A model generated the notes under the pieces. The model had not been told where the DNA came from. It worked only from the letters and a program-made list of their open reading frames with translations, and searched no databases. Both the position numbers and the translations under genes were made by a program. Below, one piece after another: positions 44,671-53,901 of a DNA stretch of 64,000 bases. Every line of letters starts with the position of its first letter. Positions within the stretch are counted from its first letter, which is position 1. Source of the DNA: an uncultured Bacteroidota bacterium (GTDB lineage Bacteria > Bacteroidota > Bacteroidia > Bacteroidales > WCHB1-69); NCBI GenBank assembly GCA_902802755.1, contig CADCNH010000001.1, forward strand, positions 186,001-250,000. The letters run 5' to 3'.

Positions 44671-45435
44671 ATGCTTAAAATTGAAAATTTACATGTTTCC
44701 ATTAAAGGAAAAGAAATATTGAAAGGTGTTAATCTGGAAATCAATCCGGGTGAGGTTCATGCCATTATGGGACCGAATGGTACAGGAAAAAGTACCTTGG
44801 CATCAGTGATTGCCGGCAAGGAGATTTTTGAGGTTACCGAAGGAAGTATTACCTATAAAGGAAAAAACCTGCTGGAAATGCCGGTAGAACAGCGTGCCCG
44901 TGAGGGTATCTTCATCGGTTTCCAATATCCGGTGGAGATTCCAGGGGTGAGTATTTCCAATTTTATGCGTACAGCCTTGAATGAAATCCGCCAATATCGC
45001 GGACAAGAAGCTCTGTCGGGTGCACAGTTCCTCAAACTGATGGAGGAGAAGAAAAAGGTGGTGGAATTGACCGCCAAACTGAGCAACCGTTCGGTAAACG
45101 AAGGTTTTTCTGGTGGTGAGAAAAAGAAAAACGAGATTTTCCAAATGGCGATGCTTGAACCCACCTTGGCCATCTTGGATGAAACAGATTCAGGCTTGGA
45201 TATCGACGCTTTACGTATTGTTGCCAATGGCGTTAATCAACTGAAAACCAAGGATAATGCTACGGTTGTCATCACCCACTATCAGCGTTTGTTGGACTAT
45301 ATCGTACCTGATATCGTACATATCCTGTTCGATGGCAAAATTGTGAAATCCGGTCCAAAAGAATTGGCTAAAGAATTGGAAATCAAGGGATACGAGTGGA
45401 TTAAAGAAGAGTATAACGCAGGCAAACTGAACTAA
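44671..45435 (+). CDS. sufC: Fe-S cluster assembly ATPase SufC
   Basis: ABC-type ATPase of the SufBCD scaffold that builds iron-sulfur clusters in the cytosol. 254 residues. Walker A GPNGTGKST, SufC-type signature FSGGEKKKNE and Walker B LAILDETDSGLDIDAL are all present, with the H-loop His in VVITHYQRLL. ATG 44671 is chosen because the longer frame begins within the upstream protease gene. It is followed one base later by sufD. The expected sufB, normally just upstream in Bacteroidota, is absent. Confidence 0.97.
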   Translation: MLKIENLHVSIKGKEILKGVNLEINPGEVHAIMGPNGTGKSTLASVIAGKEIFEVTEGSITYKGKNLLEMPVEQRAREGIFIGFQYPVEIPGVSISNFMRTALNEIRQYRGQEALSGAQFLKLMEEKKKVVELTAKLSNRSVNEGFSGGEKKKNEIFQMAMLEPTLAILDETDSGLDIDALRIVANGVNQLKTKDNATVVITHYQRLLDYIVPDIVHILFDGKIVKSGPKELAKELEIKGYEWIKEEYNAGKLN

Positions 45436-45436
45436 T

Positions 45437-46825
45437 ATGGAGAAGTTTATTCAATATTTGCAACAGACGTTTGCCGAAGTGAGGTCAAAACTGCCCGATG
45501 ACGAACAGTCAAGGGTTTCCGCTATGCGGGAAAAGGCATTAAACCAAATCATCTCAGAGGGACTTCCCAATTCAAAAGATGAGTTGTGGCGCCATTTTCC
45601 CATCGAGAAACAGATCTCCTCTTCCTACGATATCCAATTGGAAGCAAATCCATATCAACCTGTAGAACAGTATTTTAAATGTAATGTTAGTGATATAAAC
45701 ACGGACATGTTCACGATGCTGAACGGTTGGTATGTCCATAAAAACGCTCCCTTGACCACCTTCCCCAACGGGGTGATTGTGGGCAGTCTTATGGCGGCCG
45801 TGGACCTGTATCCCGATTTGGTGATGTCGCATCTGGCTAAATTTTACTCAGACAAGGCCGACAAGTTTGTACGTCTCAACGAACTTCTGTTCAACGACGG
45901 CTTCTTTGTCTATGTGCCAGACCATGTTTCGGTGGAAAAACCGATGCAATTCGTTTCTATTGTCAATAGTCAGCAGACACTGATGATAAATAACCACAAT
46001 TTGGTGATTTTAGGTAAGCATGCGTCCCTGTCATTGGTACAGTGCGACGACTCTTTGCAACATGATCTGAGTTTTACCAATAATGTGAGTGAGATAATTC
46101 TGGAAGAGGGTGCCCATTTGAATTTTTATAAAATGGAGAATAAAGATGCACAGACTATGGAGTTGAATCATATTTTTGTGCATCAGAAAGCATACTCCAC
46201 CTTCTTTTCCAATGCCATTACCTTTAATGCGGGTTTTTTACGCAATATGATTCATGTGGATTTGACAGAGCCGTTTGCGGATGCCAAATTATATGGTTTG
46301 TATTTGGTTGATAAAAAGCAATTTGTTGATAATCAAGTGTATGTAAATCATGCGGTGCCGGATTGCACCAGCTATCAGTTGTACAAAGGTATTGCTGATG
46401 ACGAGTCTCGCGCAAACTTTAACGGGCATATCATTGTAAGACCGCAGGCACAGCGTACTTCCGCTTATCAGACTAACAAAAATATAGCTTTGACGGATGA
46501 GGCGAAGATCACTACCAAGCCGTTCCTGGAGATTTATGCCGATGATGTGAAGTGCAGTCATGGTGCTACTATTGGCCAGTTGGATGAGGAGGCTTTATTC
46601 TACCTGAAATCCAGAGGTATATGTGAACGCAATGCCCGGGCTTTGCTGATGTATGCCTTTGCCAACGAGGTGGTTAATTTTGTGGAAATCGATTCTTTGC
46701 GTGAGCGTTTGTTGGATATGACCCAAAAACGCCTCAGCGGTGAATTGTCTGCCTGCAGTCATTGTGCGTTCCCCTGTGGCGAGGCGAAAAGCTTCTCGTT
46801 CAAGATAGATCTGAGCAAAATATAA
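45437..46825 (+). CDS. sufD: Fe-S cluster assembly protein SufD
   Basis: Partner of SufB and SufC in the Suf scaffold; 462 residues. Seen: N-terminal helical region (PNSKDELWRHFPIEK), a long beta-helix core, and the conserved SufB/SufD block CSHGATIGQLDEEALFYLKS with RGICERNARALLMYAFANEV. The acidic DEEALFYLRSRG-like context is characteristic of SufD over SufB. A C-terminal CSHCAFPCGE cluster of three Cys is unusual and could bind metal. It begins one base after sufC and ends at a dispersed AT-rich repeat. No sufS or sufE follows. Confidence 0.93.
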   Translation: MEKFIQYLQQTFAEVRSKLPDDEQSRVSAMREKALNQIISEGLPNSKDELWRHFPIEKQISSSYDIQLEANPYQPVEQYFKCNVSDINTDMFTMLNGWYVHKNAPLTTFPNGVIVGSLMAAVDLYPDLVMSHLAKFYSDKADKFVRLNELLFNDGFFVYVPDHVSVEKPMQFVSIVNSQQTLMINNHNLVILGKHASLSLVQCDDSLQHDLSFTNNVSEIILEEGAHLNFYKMENKDAQTMELNHIFVHQKAYSTFFSNAITFNAGFLRNMIHVDLTEPFADAKLYGLYLVDKKQFVDNQVYVNHAVPDCTSYQLYKGIADDESRANFNGHIIVRPQAQRTSAYQTNKNIALTDEAKITTKPFLEIYADDVKCSHGATIGQLDEEALFYLKSRGICERNARALLMYAFANEVVNFVEIDSLRERLLDMTQKRLSGELSACSHCAFPCGEAKSFSFKIDLSKI

Positions 46826-46926
46826 TAATGTGCTAATTATCAATGTGCTGATGTGCTAATTAATTAGCAAAATAGTTAATTAGCAAATGTGCAAATTGGA
46901 TTTTGAACTTTGAATTTTGAATTCAA
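46826..46926 (+). repeat. AT-rich dispersed repeats after sufD
   Basis: TAATGTGCTAATTATCAATG begins at the first base after the sufD stop; a TTTTGAACTTTGAATTTTG track follows. The first part matches the repeat that forms the agmatinase 3' end. Confidence 0.75.
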
Positions 46927-46954
46927 TTTAAGGTCAAAGCAGTGAAGTATTAAT

Positions 46955-47428
46955 ATGAATATCGAGCTTTTGTGTATTGGCAAAGAAAATGCGGATGCTT
47001 TCGAAGAAGCGTTGGGTCAGTACATCAAAAAAATCAAGCTGTATAACAACTTTGACTTGGTGGTTATTCCCTACCTGAAAAACACCAAGTCCATGTCGTT
47101 TGAGGAACAGAAACGGAAAGAAGGCGAGCTGTTGCTCAAAAAATTCTCTCCTTCTGACTGTGTTGTGCTCCTGGATGAACGAGGAAAGGAAATTTCATCG
47201 GTGGAATTCGCCAATTTTTTACAGCAAAAAATGAATAGCGGAATAAAAAAACTGGTCTTCGTCATAGGCGGCGCATACGGTTTTTCGGAGGCAGTGTACC
47301 AGCGTCAGAACGCTAAAATTTCATTATCGAAACTTACTTTTCCGCACTTGATGACACGCCTTATTTTTACAGAACAGCTCTATCGAGCGTTCACTATTTT
47401 ACACAATGAGCCCTATCATCATGATTAA
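46955..47428 (+). CDS. rlmH: 23S rRNA (pseudouridine-1915-N3) methyltransferase RlmH
   Basis: SPOUT-class methyltransferase modifying pseudouridine 1915 in 23S rRNA helix 69. 157 residues, the normal size. Conserved blocks: YIKKIKLYNNFDLVVIP, DCVVLLDERGKEISSVEFA, the SAM-binding knot VFVIGGAYGFSEAVYQR and the C-terminal LTFPHLMTRLIFTEQLYRAF ... NEPYHHD. All are intact, so an active enzyme is expected. Confidence 0.97.
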   Translation: MNIELLCIGKENADAFEEALGQYIKKIKLYNNFDLVVIPYLKNTKSMSFEEQKRKEGELLLKKFSPSDCVVLLDERGKEISSVEFANFLQQKMNSGIKKLVFVIGGAYGFSEAVYQRQNAKISLSKLTFPHLMTRLIFTEQLYRAFTILHNEPYHHD

Positions 47429-47476
47429 AAGTTAGTTATTTTTTTGTGCAAACGTGCATAGTATGGATTTTTTTTG

Positions 47477-47484
47477 TATTTTTG
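47477..47484 (+). promoter_or_regulatory. Promoter -7 element (TATTTTTG)
   Basis: TAnnTTTG match 42 bases before the C10-like protein start. Confidence 0.6.
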
Positions 47485-47525
47485 CCATCTAATATAGAAA
47501 TATAATGCAAATAAAATACATAGCT

Positions 47526-49847
47526 ATGAAAAAATCTATTCTTTTATTCATTCTGGTTTCTTTATTTTCTTTTTCGTTTGCCACAAAGCCAGTTGTGACT
47601 GTTAACGAAGCCAAGCAAACAGCGACCAATTTCTTAGTCGAACAATGCTATATTAATGCCGCCAGCATTAATTTGACTTTGAAACATACGGAAACCGACG
47701 AGAATGGTGAACCTTTGTTCTATCGCTTTCAATTGAACGATCAGGGTTTTGTGATTGTTTCCGCTACAGAGCTTTACTATCCTGTGGTAGCTTTCTCGTA
47801 TGAGTCAAATTATGAAAATTGCAAAGAAAATGCAGCTTTCTGTGACGGCTATAAGAAAGACATTCAGCAAGCTAAAACAGCTCAAATGCCTGTCAACGCT
47901 GCTGCTACCAAAGCATGGAACCGTTACAATACGACAAACTTCTCTAAAAGCAAGGATGCGACTGTTAACGAGTGCCAGCCTCTCTTGACCACCAGCTGGG
48001 GCCAGAAACAATATTACAATCAATATTGCCCGTTTGATGGTCATGCCGATGCAAATAGTCAGGATTATCGTACAACTGTTGGTAATGCTGCGGTAGCAAT
48101 GGCTTCAATCATCAATTATTACCGCTATCCTACCCAAGGTTCTGGTGGTGTAAGTTATATTCCCTATATTGATTGGGGTGCATTCCAGGAAACTTATCCC
48201 CGTATATATGTAAACCTCAATAATGTGGAATATAATTATGATGCTATGACTTCAGCCATTAACAATTATAATGGTGAAGTCGCAAAATTATTGTTCCATA
48301 CAGGTGCTACCGCATTGACCAATTATAGCGCAGAAAGAAATTTCAACAATAAAACCAAAACAGAACCTATAAACGCATTTAATGCCTTGAAACAATATTG
48401 GGGTTTTTCCAATGATGCTCAAATGACATTTAGACCTACAGAAATTCAAGATGATAGCGTTTGGATGGCTGATTATGTGATTTCAGAATTGAACGAAAGA
48501 CGCCCGGTGTTCTATTCCGCATACAGAGAACCCGAATTGTTGAATAATATGTGCATGGTGGTGGATGGTTATAAATATATGACCGGTACTGGTTCAAATG
48601 GAAATTTATTCCTCCATGTGAACCTCTCTCCTACCACAACTGGTAACGAAATGAAAAAAGCATATTACATGTATCCGAGTAATAACTTCTCCTACAAATC
48701 TGGTGAAAGTGTAATCAGATATTTGCAACCAGATGCTGTAAATATAGAAAAACCTATTGTCAGCGAAAGTGAAGTCACTGCAAAGGCTGGTACTATTAGT
48801 GATGGTGCTGGTAATATGAAATACCAAAGCAATTCTAACAGACAATGGCTGATTGCTGCTCCGAATGCCAGCAGCTATACCTTTACCTTCAAACGTTTGA
48901 ATACAGAAGCAAATAATGACGTTATTTCTATCTATTCAGGTGAAGAAGTCAATGCTGCTAATTTGATTCAGTCATTCTCTGGTCAGTACCTCACCGCAGC
49001 TGCCACCGACCAAACCCAGGGTTCTTCTCAACAGGTTACTTTTGATATGCCTGCATTGCCCAATGCATTTACAGTAAATTCTGATAAGGTGTTAGTAACC
49101 TTTACTTCTAATGATACTATTGAAGATTATGGTTTTGTATTGGAATATGCAGCCACATACGACCAAAGTGATCTTTCAGTATGTGCCCCGAGCCAGGCTT
49201 TGACCAATTATCATTATGTGCTGGTTGATAAAAATCAACCTGTTATCGCTGACACAGATCCCAATGCTGAGGAAGCAATTAACAGTATCTCCAGCGATGA
49301 TGAACCATACGCAGCAAATACTGTTTGCTCATGGACAATTAAAACAGTGGACGCAGTGGGTTATTATATTGACTTCTCAAAATTTGACCTGAAATATGGC
49401 GATTTTATTGAAATCACCACTATTGAAACCAATCCCGAATTACTGTACAAGTTTGACGTATTCAATTGGCCAGGTGTTGGTGGCTATAGCGTGGATGCTA
49501 GCAAGATGAGAGTAAGATTCGTTACCGACCACTGGATGGAAGGCGATGGTTTTGAATTGGAATACTGGACTATCTTGGGTATCAACCAGGAAAGCGGTCT
49601 TTCAGATATCAATATCTATCCTAACCCCGCTACCAATTTCTTGAATGTTGACCTGACTGGCGATGCTCAGAAAATAAGCATGAACGTGGTGGATATGAGT
49701 GGTAAGATTCTGTATAACGACGAAATCAACCACAATGGCGGTTCACAGATTTACAAAGTCCCTGTTTCAAATCTGGCCAGCGGAATTTATTTCCTGCACC
49801 TGAATACTCCTACAGGTAAAACCATCCAGAAATTCATTGTGAAATAG
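47526..49847 (+). CDS. C10 (streptopain)-like protein lacking catalytic Cys/His, with two CUB-like domains and T9SS tail
   Basis: 773 residues; signal peptide MKKSILLFILVSLFSFSFA. An N-terminal inhibitor-like prodomain (TVNEAKQTATNFL, GFVIVSATELYYPVVAFS) and the C10 fold (TSWGQKQYYNQYCPFDG, ASIINYYRYPTQGSGG) are clear. Where active members have GCxATA, this has GNAAVA (Asn187), and where they have GHAFVCDGY it has NMCMVVDGY (Met342), so both catalytic residues are missing. Two CUB-like beta domains follow (about 420-560 and 570-700), then a sorting domain (INIYPNPATNFLNV, VVDMSGKILY, ASGIYFLHL). Probably a binding protein, not a protease. Confidence 0.87.
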   Translation: MKKSILLFILVSLFSFSFATKPVVTVNEAKQTATNFLVEQCYINAASINLTLKHTETDENGEPLFYRFQLNDQGFVIVSATELYYPVVAFSYESNYENCKENAAFCDGYKKDIQQAKTAQMPVNAAATKAWNRYNTTNFSKSKDATVNECQPLLTTSWGQKQYYNQYCPFDGHADANSQDYRTTVGNAAVAMASIINYYRYPTQGSGGVSYIPYIDWGAFQETYPRIYVNLNNVEYNYDAMTSAINNYNGEVAKLLFHTGATALTNYSAERNFNNKTKTEPINAFNALKQYWGFSNDAQMTFRPTEIQDDSVWMADYVISELNERRPVFYSAYREPELLNNMCMVVDGYKYMTGTGSNGNLFLHVNLSPTTTGNEMKKAYYMYPSNNFSYKSGESVIRYLQPDAVNIEKPIVSESEVTAKAGTISDGAGNMKYQSNSNRQWLIAAPNASSYTFTFKRLNTEANNDVISIYSGEEVNAANLIQSFSGQYLTAAATDQTQGSSQQVTFDMPALPNAFTVNSDKVLVTFTSNDTIEDYGFVLEYAATYDQSDLSVCAPSQALTNYHYVLVDKNQPVIADTDPNAEEAINSISSDDEPYAANTVCSWTIKTVDAVGYYIDFSKFDLKYGDFIEITTIETNPELLYKFDVFNWPGVGGYSVDASKMRVRFVTDHWMEGDGFELEYWTILGINQESGLSDINIYPNPATNFLNVDLTGDAQKISMNVVDMSGKILYNDEINHNGGSQIYKVPVSNLASGIYFLHLNTPTGKTIQKFIVK

Positions 49848-49876
49848 TTTAGGCTTAATTGAAAGGATATATTTTG

Positions 49877-49909
49877 TAGAGACGTGCCACGGTGCGTCTC
49901 TATTTTTTT
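49877..49909 (+). terminator. Terminator after the C10-like gene
   Basis: TAGAGACG/CGTCTCTA stem followed by seven T, 30 bases after the stop. Confidence 0.9.
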
Positions 49910-49957
49910 AAATGAAAAGGATATAAGGTTACAATTTATATATAAGAGGAGAGAGGT

Positions 49958-50725
49958 TTACATAATGATATTGGTGCATATCTCTTCAAACTCCTGTATA
50001 CTTAATTGCTCTGGCCTTTTGGAGAAAATGGGGTTTTGCTTGTAGTCTGCTGAAAACCCAAATTGATGTAACGAGTTGCGTAAAGTTTTTCTGCGTTGGT
50101 TGAAAGCTGTTTTCACCACCTGCCTGAATAACTTCTCGGAACAGTGTAATTCCTTTTCCGGATTTTTGATCAAACGTATTACCGCTGATTTGACTTTAGG
50201 AGGCGGAAAGAATTGTTGCTCATCTACTGTGAACAAATATTCTATATCATAAAATGCTTGCAACAAGACACTTATAATACCGTATTGCTTATGGCCCGGT
50301 GATGCAGCCACACGTTCGGCTACCTCTTTTTGGAACATACCCACTACTTCGTTGACTAAATATTTGTAATCCAGTACTTTGAATAGTATTTGGGAGGATA
50401 TGTTATAGGGGAAATTGCCTATGATGGTCAAGTTGTTGGAAAATATCGTATCCAAATTCAGCCGCAGAAAGTCTTGTGACAATATATTGCCCTGTAAATC
50501 CGGATAATGTTGCTCCAGATAGTCAACAGATTCACGGTCTATTTCCACCACTTTGAAATGCGGATAATGGTGGTTGATCAGGTATTTGGTCAATACACCC
50601 ATGCCAGGACCGATTTCAAGGACGTTTTCGGGCGCTGTGGAAATGCTTTCCGCAATTTGCCGAGCAATATCCTCGTTCTGCAAAAAGTGCTGTCCTAAGT
50701 TCTTTTTGGGCTTGACAAGAGGCAT
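49958..50725 (-). CDS. rsmA: 16S rRNA (adenine1518/1519-N6)-dimethyltransferase
   Basis: Also called KsgA. It dimethylates two adenines in the 3' hairpin of 16S rRNA late in small-subunit assembly. 255 residues. Motifs: KKNLGQHFLQN at the N-terminus, SAM loop VLEIGPGMGVLTKYL, and catalytic NFPY in IIGNFPYNISSQIL; the C-terminal helical domain has TAFNQRRKTLRNSL. Last gene of the CCG-protein/serS/TPR/rsmA operon, starting 8 bases after the TPR stop. Confidence 0.97.
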   Translation of the reverse strand: MPLVKPKKNLGQHFLQNEDIARQIAESISTAPENVLEIGPGMGVLTKYLINHHYPHFKVVEIDRESVDYLEQHYPDLQGNILSQDFLRLNLDTIFSNNLTIIGNFPYNISSQILFKVLDYKYLVNEVVGMFQKEVAERVAASPGHKQYGIISVLLQAFYDIEYLFTVDEQQFFPPPKVKSAVIRLIKNPEKELHCSEKLFRQVVKTAFNQRRKTLRNSLHQFGFSADYKQNPIFSKRPEQLSIQEFEEICTNIIM

Positions 50726-50733
50726 GGCAAAGA

Positions 50734-52611
50734 CTAATTATCACCACGCAGGGTTCTATACCGGCTGCGGGCGTCGTTGACATATAAACTGGACGGGAAA
50801 TCACGCATCAACTTGCGATAATAGTCCATGGCTTTGTTGGGATCATGAATATAATATTCGTATAAATCTCCCAATTTGAATAGGGCATCATCAGCCAGTA
50901 GTTCTGTATAGTGGGATTCTTCAATTTTACGCAGCAATTGTTCTGCGGTCAGATAATCTTTCTTTTTAATCAGAATAAGCGCTTTCTGATAAAGAGCGTC
51001 ATCAACCAAAGTGCCAAAGGGCGATAGGGTGATAACTGAATCGAACATGGTATAGGCCTCGTCAACTTTGTTCTGGAACAGCAGATAATCGGCTTTGGCG
51101 TAGTATTGTAAAGGAATATTGACTTTCTGTCCAGAAAAAAGCAGTGTGTCTTCCTCTTCACCATCCTCATCATCATCTTCTTCGTCTTCCTCATTATCCG
51201 AAATCAGCAATGAGAAATACATGGCATCGTTGGCAATCAGTTTGGAAGTGGCGGCACGCAATACGTCCAATTGGCTTTTTGCCCAGGCAAACTCCCCGAT
51301 GTAAAATGAGAGTTTGGCATTTTTGAACTTGGCACTTTGTCCAATTTCATCATTGGGCATGTCTTTATCCACTTGGGAATACAATAAAGTAGCATCCCAA
51401 ATATTGTTTGTATATAATAATATATCAGCAAGCTGAACCTTGTATTCGTTCATCTGCTTTGCTTCCCTGCTGGCGTTTTTGATGGCTTCTTCCAATAATT
51501 GTATGGCTTCATCGGCTTTGTTCTGGTAAAAAGCCAAAAGGGATGAGTATTTTAATACCAAATCAGTGGAGCAGGAAGCCAGACCTTTCTCGGCGACATA
51601 ATTCTTGTATTCTTTGTCCAGATTGACTACTTCCGTCATATTAACGGGATAGGTAGTGGATATCTTTTGATACTTGATGTTCAGTAATCTGTTAATAGCA
51701 TTGTCGTATTGGGCACCATCTTTGCCTTTGGCCACCACGTATTCCAATGCTTCAATGGCAACATCGTAATTGCGGTTCTGTTCAGCACTTACCGCCAGTT
51801 GCACCAACCGGGATCCGTCTTCATTGTTCTTTTTATCCAAGGCCTTGGCTAATATCAATGCTTCAGGAAAATCCTTGTTGACTTGATATACCCATGTCAG
51901 TAACAGGGTATAGCAGTCATTCTCAGGATATTTCTGCATGTTTTTTTGAAGCAAGGTCTTTATTGTCAGGTACTTCTGCTGATTTTCATCATCCGCGAGC
52001 GCATTCTGAATGATTTCTTCAGCTTGGGGAAGATATTTGGCCTCATTGTCTTGAATTAAAGCGAGAGCTTCTTCAAAAAGTTTGTCAGTTCTGCCTAACT
52101 GACTATAAATACCAGCGATTTCTTTGGAGTATATTTTATTGTCATTCAATAAAATACGACCCTTTATCAAGGTGCTTAATGCATATTCCCTTTTGCCTTT
52201 GGCGAGAAAAGCACTATATAAGTCTCTGATATTGTAATCTTTAGCAGCAACATCTTTCAATGCGGATTGGTATTCCTTTTCCGCTTTGCCAGGTTGGTTC
52301 GACAGCTCATAGACATAACCCAAATCAATCTTATAGCGTTGCTGTTCGGGGAAAAGTTTACTTTGCTTTTTGACTAATTTTTCCAGTTTGTCGTAGTCAT
52401 GCAGTTCCGACAGCGTTTGGAAGTGATAGTAGTATATATAGGAGTTTCTTTTCGTCAGAGGGATTTTATCAAACAGTTCGGCAGCTTTTTCATACTCAGC
52501 ATCTTTGTAATACTGAATAGCCAATTGTTCGTCGGGGGTTTGCTGGGCAAACACCAACGAAGACACAATGACAAGCAGGCAGGTGAAAAGGAATCGACGC
52601 ATAGAGCTCAT
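50734..52611 (-). CDS. Secreted tetratricopeptide-repeat protein
   Basis: 625 residues with signal peptide (MRRFLFTCLLVIVSSLVFAQ from the second Met). TPR repeats run along the whole length, for example LAIQYYKDAEYEKAAELFDK, YVYELSNQPGKAEKEYQSAL, AIEALEYVVAKGKDGAQYDN and YQKALILIKKKDYLTAEQLL. They likely scaffold proteins in the periplasm. An 18-residue acidic run (DNEEDEEDDDEDGEEEDT, about 470-490) interrupts the repeats and would be a flexible, metal- or cation-binding loop. The start codon overlaps the serS stop (TAATG); the second Met at 52602 is also possible. Confidence 0.87.
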   Translation of the reverse strand: MSSMRRFLFTCLLVIVSSLVFAQQTPDEQLAIQYYKDAEYEKAAELFDKIPLTKRNSYIYYYHFQTLSELHDYDKLEKLVKKQSKLFPEQQRYKIDLGYVYELSNQPGKAEKEYQSALKDVAAKDYNIRDLYSAFLAKGKREYALSTLIKGRILLNDNKIYSKEIAGIYSQLGRTDKLFEEALALIQDNEAKYLPQAEEIIQNALADDENQQKYLTIKTLLQKNMQKYPENDCYTLLLTWVYQVNKDFPEALILAKALDKKNNEDGSRLVQLAVSAEQNRNYDVAIEALEYVVAKGKDGAQYDNAINRLLNIKYQKISTTYPVNMTEVVNLDKEYKNYVAEKGLASCSTDLVLKYSSLLAFYQNKADEAIQLLEEAIKNASREAKQMNEYKVQLADILLYTNNIWDATLLYSQVDKDMPNDEIGQSAKFKNAKLSFYIGEFAWAKSQLDVLRAATSKLIANDAMYFSLLISDNEEDEEDDDEDGEEEDTLLFSGQKVNIPLQYYAKADYLLFQNKVDEAYTMFDSVITLSPFGTLVDDALYQKALILIKKKDYLTAEQLLRKIEESHYTELLADDALFKLGDLYEYYIHDPNKAMDYYRKLMRDFPSSLYVNDARSRYRTLRGDN

Positions 52612-53885
52612 TAGTCAATCATATCGAAGCCCGTATATTTTCTAAGTACTTCGGGCACAATGATACCTTTTTCGGTTTGGTTGTTTTCAAGTAAAGCAGC
52701 CAACACACGGGGAAGAGCCAAGGCGCTGCCGTTCAGGGTATGTGCCAATCTCATTTTGCCTGTGGCCTCATCTTTGAATCTCAGTTTGAGACGGTTGGCC
52801 TGGAAGCTTTCAAAATTGGAGACAGAGCTTACTTCCAGCCAGCGTTGTTGTGCTTTGGAATAAACTTCCAAGTCGAAAGTAAGTGCAGAGGTGAAGCTGA
52901 TGTCACCACCGCAGAGACGCAACACTCTGAAGGGTAATCCGAGTTTGGTCAGCAGCGACATGGCGTAGGTCTTCATTTTCTCTAGGGTTTCGTATGAACG
53001 GTCTGGATGTTCAATGACAACGATTTCCACTTTATCGAACTGATGCAGACGGTTCAGGCCGCGTACATCCTTGCCATACGAGCCGGCCTCGCGACGGAAA
53101 CAGGCTGAATAACCGCAGTTTTTGATGGGAAAGTCGCTTTCTTTCAGAATGACATCCCGATAGATGTTGGTGATAGGCACCTCGGCGGTGGGAATCAAAT
53201 AGAAGTCATCTACTTCGCAGTGATACATCTGGCCTTCCTTGTCCGGTAACTGTCCTGTGCCGTAAGCGGAAGCTTCATTCACCATATAAGGCGGTTGGAT
53301 TTCTGTAAATCCGTGTTTAACAGCCTCGTCCAAAAAGAAGTCTATCAAAGCTCTTTGGATGCGAGCGCCTTTTCCCTTGTAAACGGGGAAACCGGCTCCT
53401 GTGATTTTGCATCCTAAGTCAAAATCAATGATGTCATATTTCTTCACCAGTTCCCAGTGGGGCAGGGCGTCGTAGTCGAAGTTGGAAGCATCGCCTTCGG
53501 TGTAAACGATTTCATTGTCTTCGGCGGTTTTGCCTTCTGGAACAGAACTATGAGGCAAATTGGGCATCAAAAACAATCTGTTTTGGATTTCATCAGCGGC
53601 TTCGGCCACTTTGGCTTGCAGCTGTTTTTCCACTTCTTTAAGTTCAGCGATGCGCTTTTTCATGTCAGCGGCTTCGGCGGCTTTGCCTTCCTTGAATAAT
53701 TTTCCAATTTCGGCAGACAATTTCTTCTGCTCCATCAGGTTGTCATCCAGGGTTTTCTTGTTTTGTCTGATATCGACATCCAATTGTGTGATTTCAGCTA
53801 TAATCTGTTTAGCATCAAAATGCTTTACTTTCAGACGATCGATTACAAATTGCGGATTTTCGCGGATTAATTGAATCTGTAACAT
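52611..53885 (-). CDS. serS: Seryl-tRNA synthetase
   Basis: Class II aminoacyl-tRNA synthetase charging tRNA-Ser. 424 residues. Seen: N-terminal long coiled coil that clamps the tRNA (LDVDIRQNKKTLDDNLMEQK, KKRIAELKEVEKQLQAKVAE), motif 2 FRREAGSYGKDVRGLNRLHQ and motif 3 NGSALALPRVLAALLENNQ. ATG 53885 begins the conserved MLQIQLIRENPQFV; the longer frame would overlap the upstream gene's end. Second gene of a four-gene minus-strand operon. Confidence 0.98.
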   Translation of the reverse strand: MLQIQLIRENPQFVIDRLKVKHFDAKQIIAEITQLDVDIRQNKKTLDDNLMEQKKLSAEIGKLFKEGKAAEAADMKKRIAELKEVEKQLQAKVAEAADEIQNRLFLMPNLPHSSVPEGKTAEDNEIVYTEGDASNFDYDALPHWELVKKYDIIDFDLGCKITGAGFPVYKGKGARIQRALIDFFLDEAVKHGFTEIQPPYMVNEASAYGTGQLPDKEGQMYHCEVDDFYLIPTAEVPITNIYRDVILKESDFPIKNCGYSACFRREAGSYGKDVRGLNRLHQFDKVEIVVIEHPDRSYETLEKMKTYAMSLLTKLGLPFRVLRLCGGDISFTSALTFDLEVYSKAQQRWLEVSSVSNFESFQANRLKLRFKDEATGKMRLAHTLNGSALALPRVLAALLENNQTEKGIIVPEVLRKYTGFDMID

Positions 53886-53901
53886 AGTAGCGATAGTTTT
53901 T

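Noticed and set aside
47526..49847. Sequencing error explaining the missing C10 catalytic residues
   Set aside because: Both sites differ by whole codons in an unbroken frame of 773 residues, so single-base errors do not explain it.
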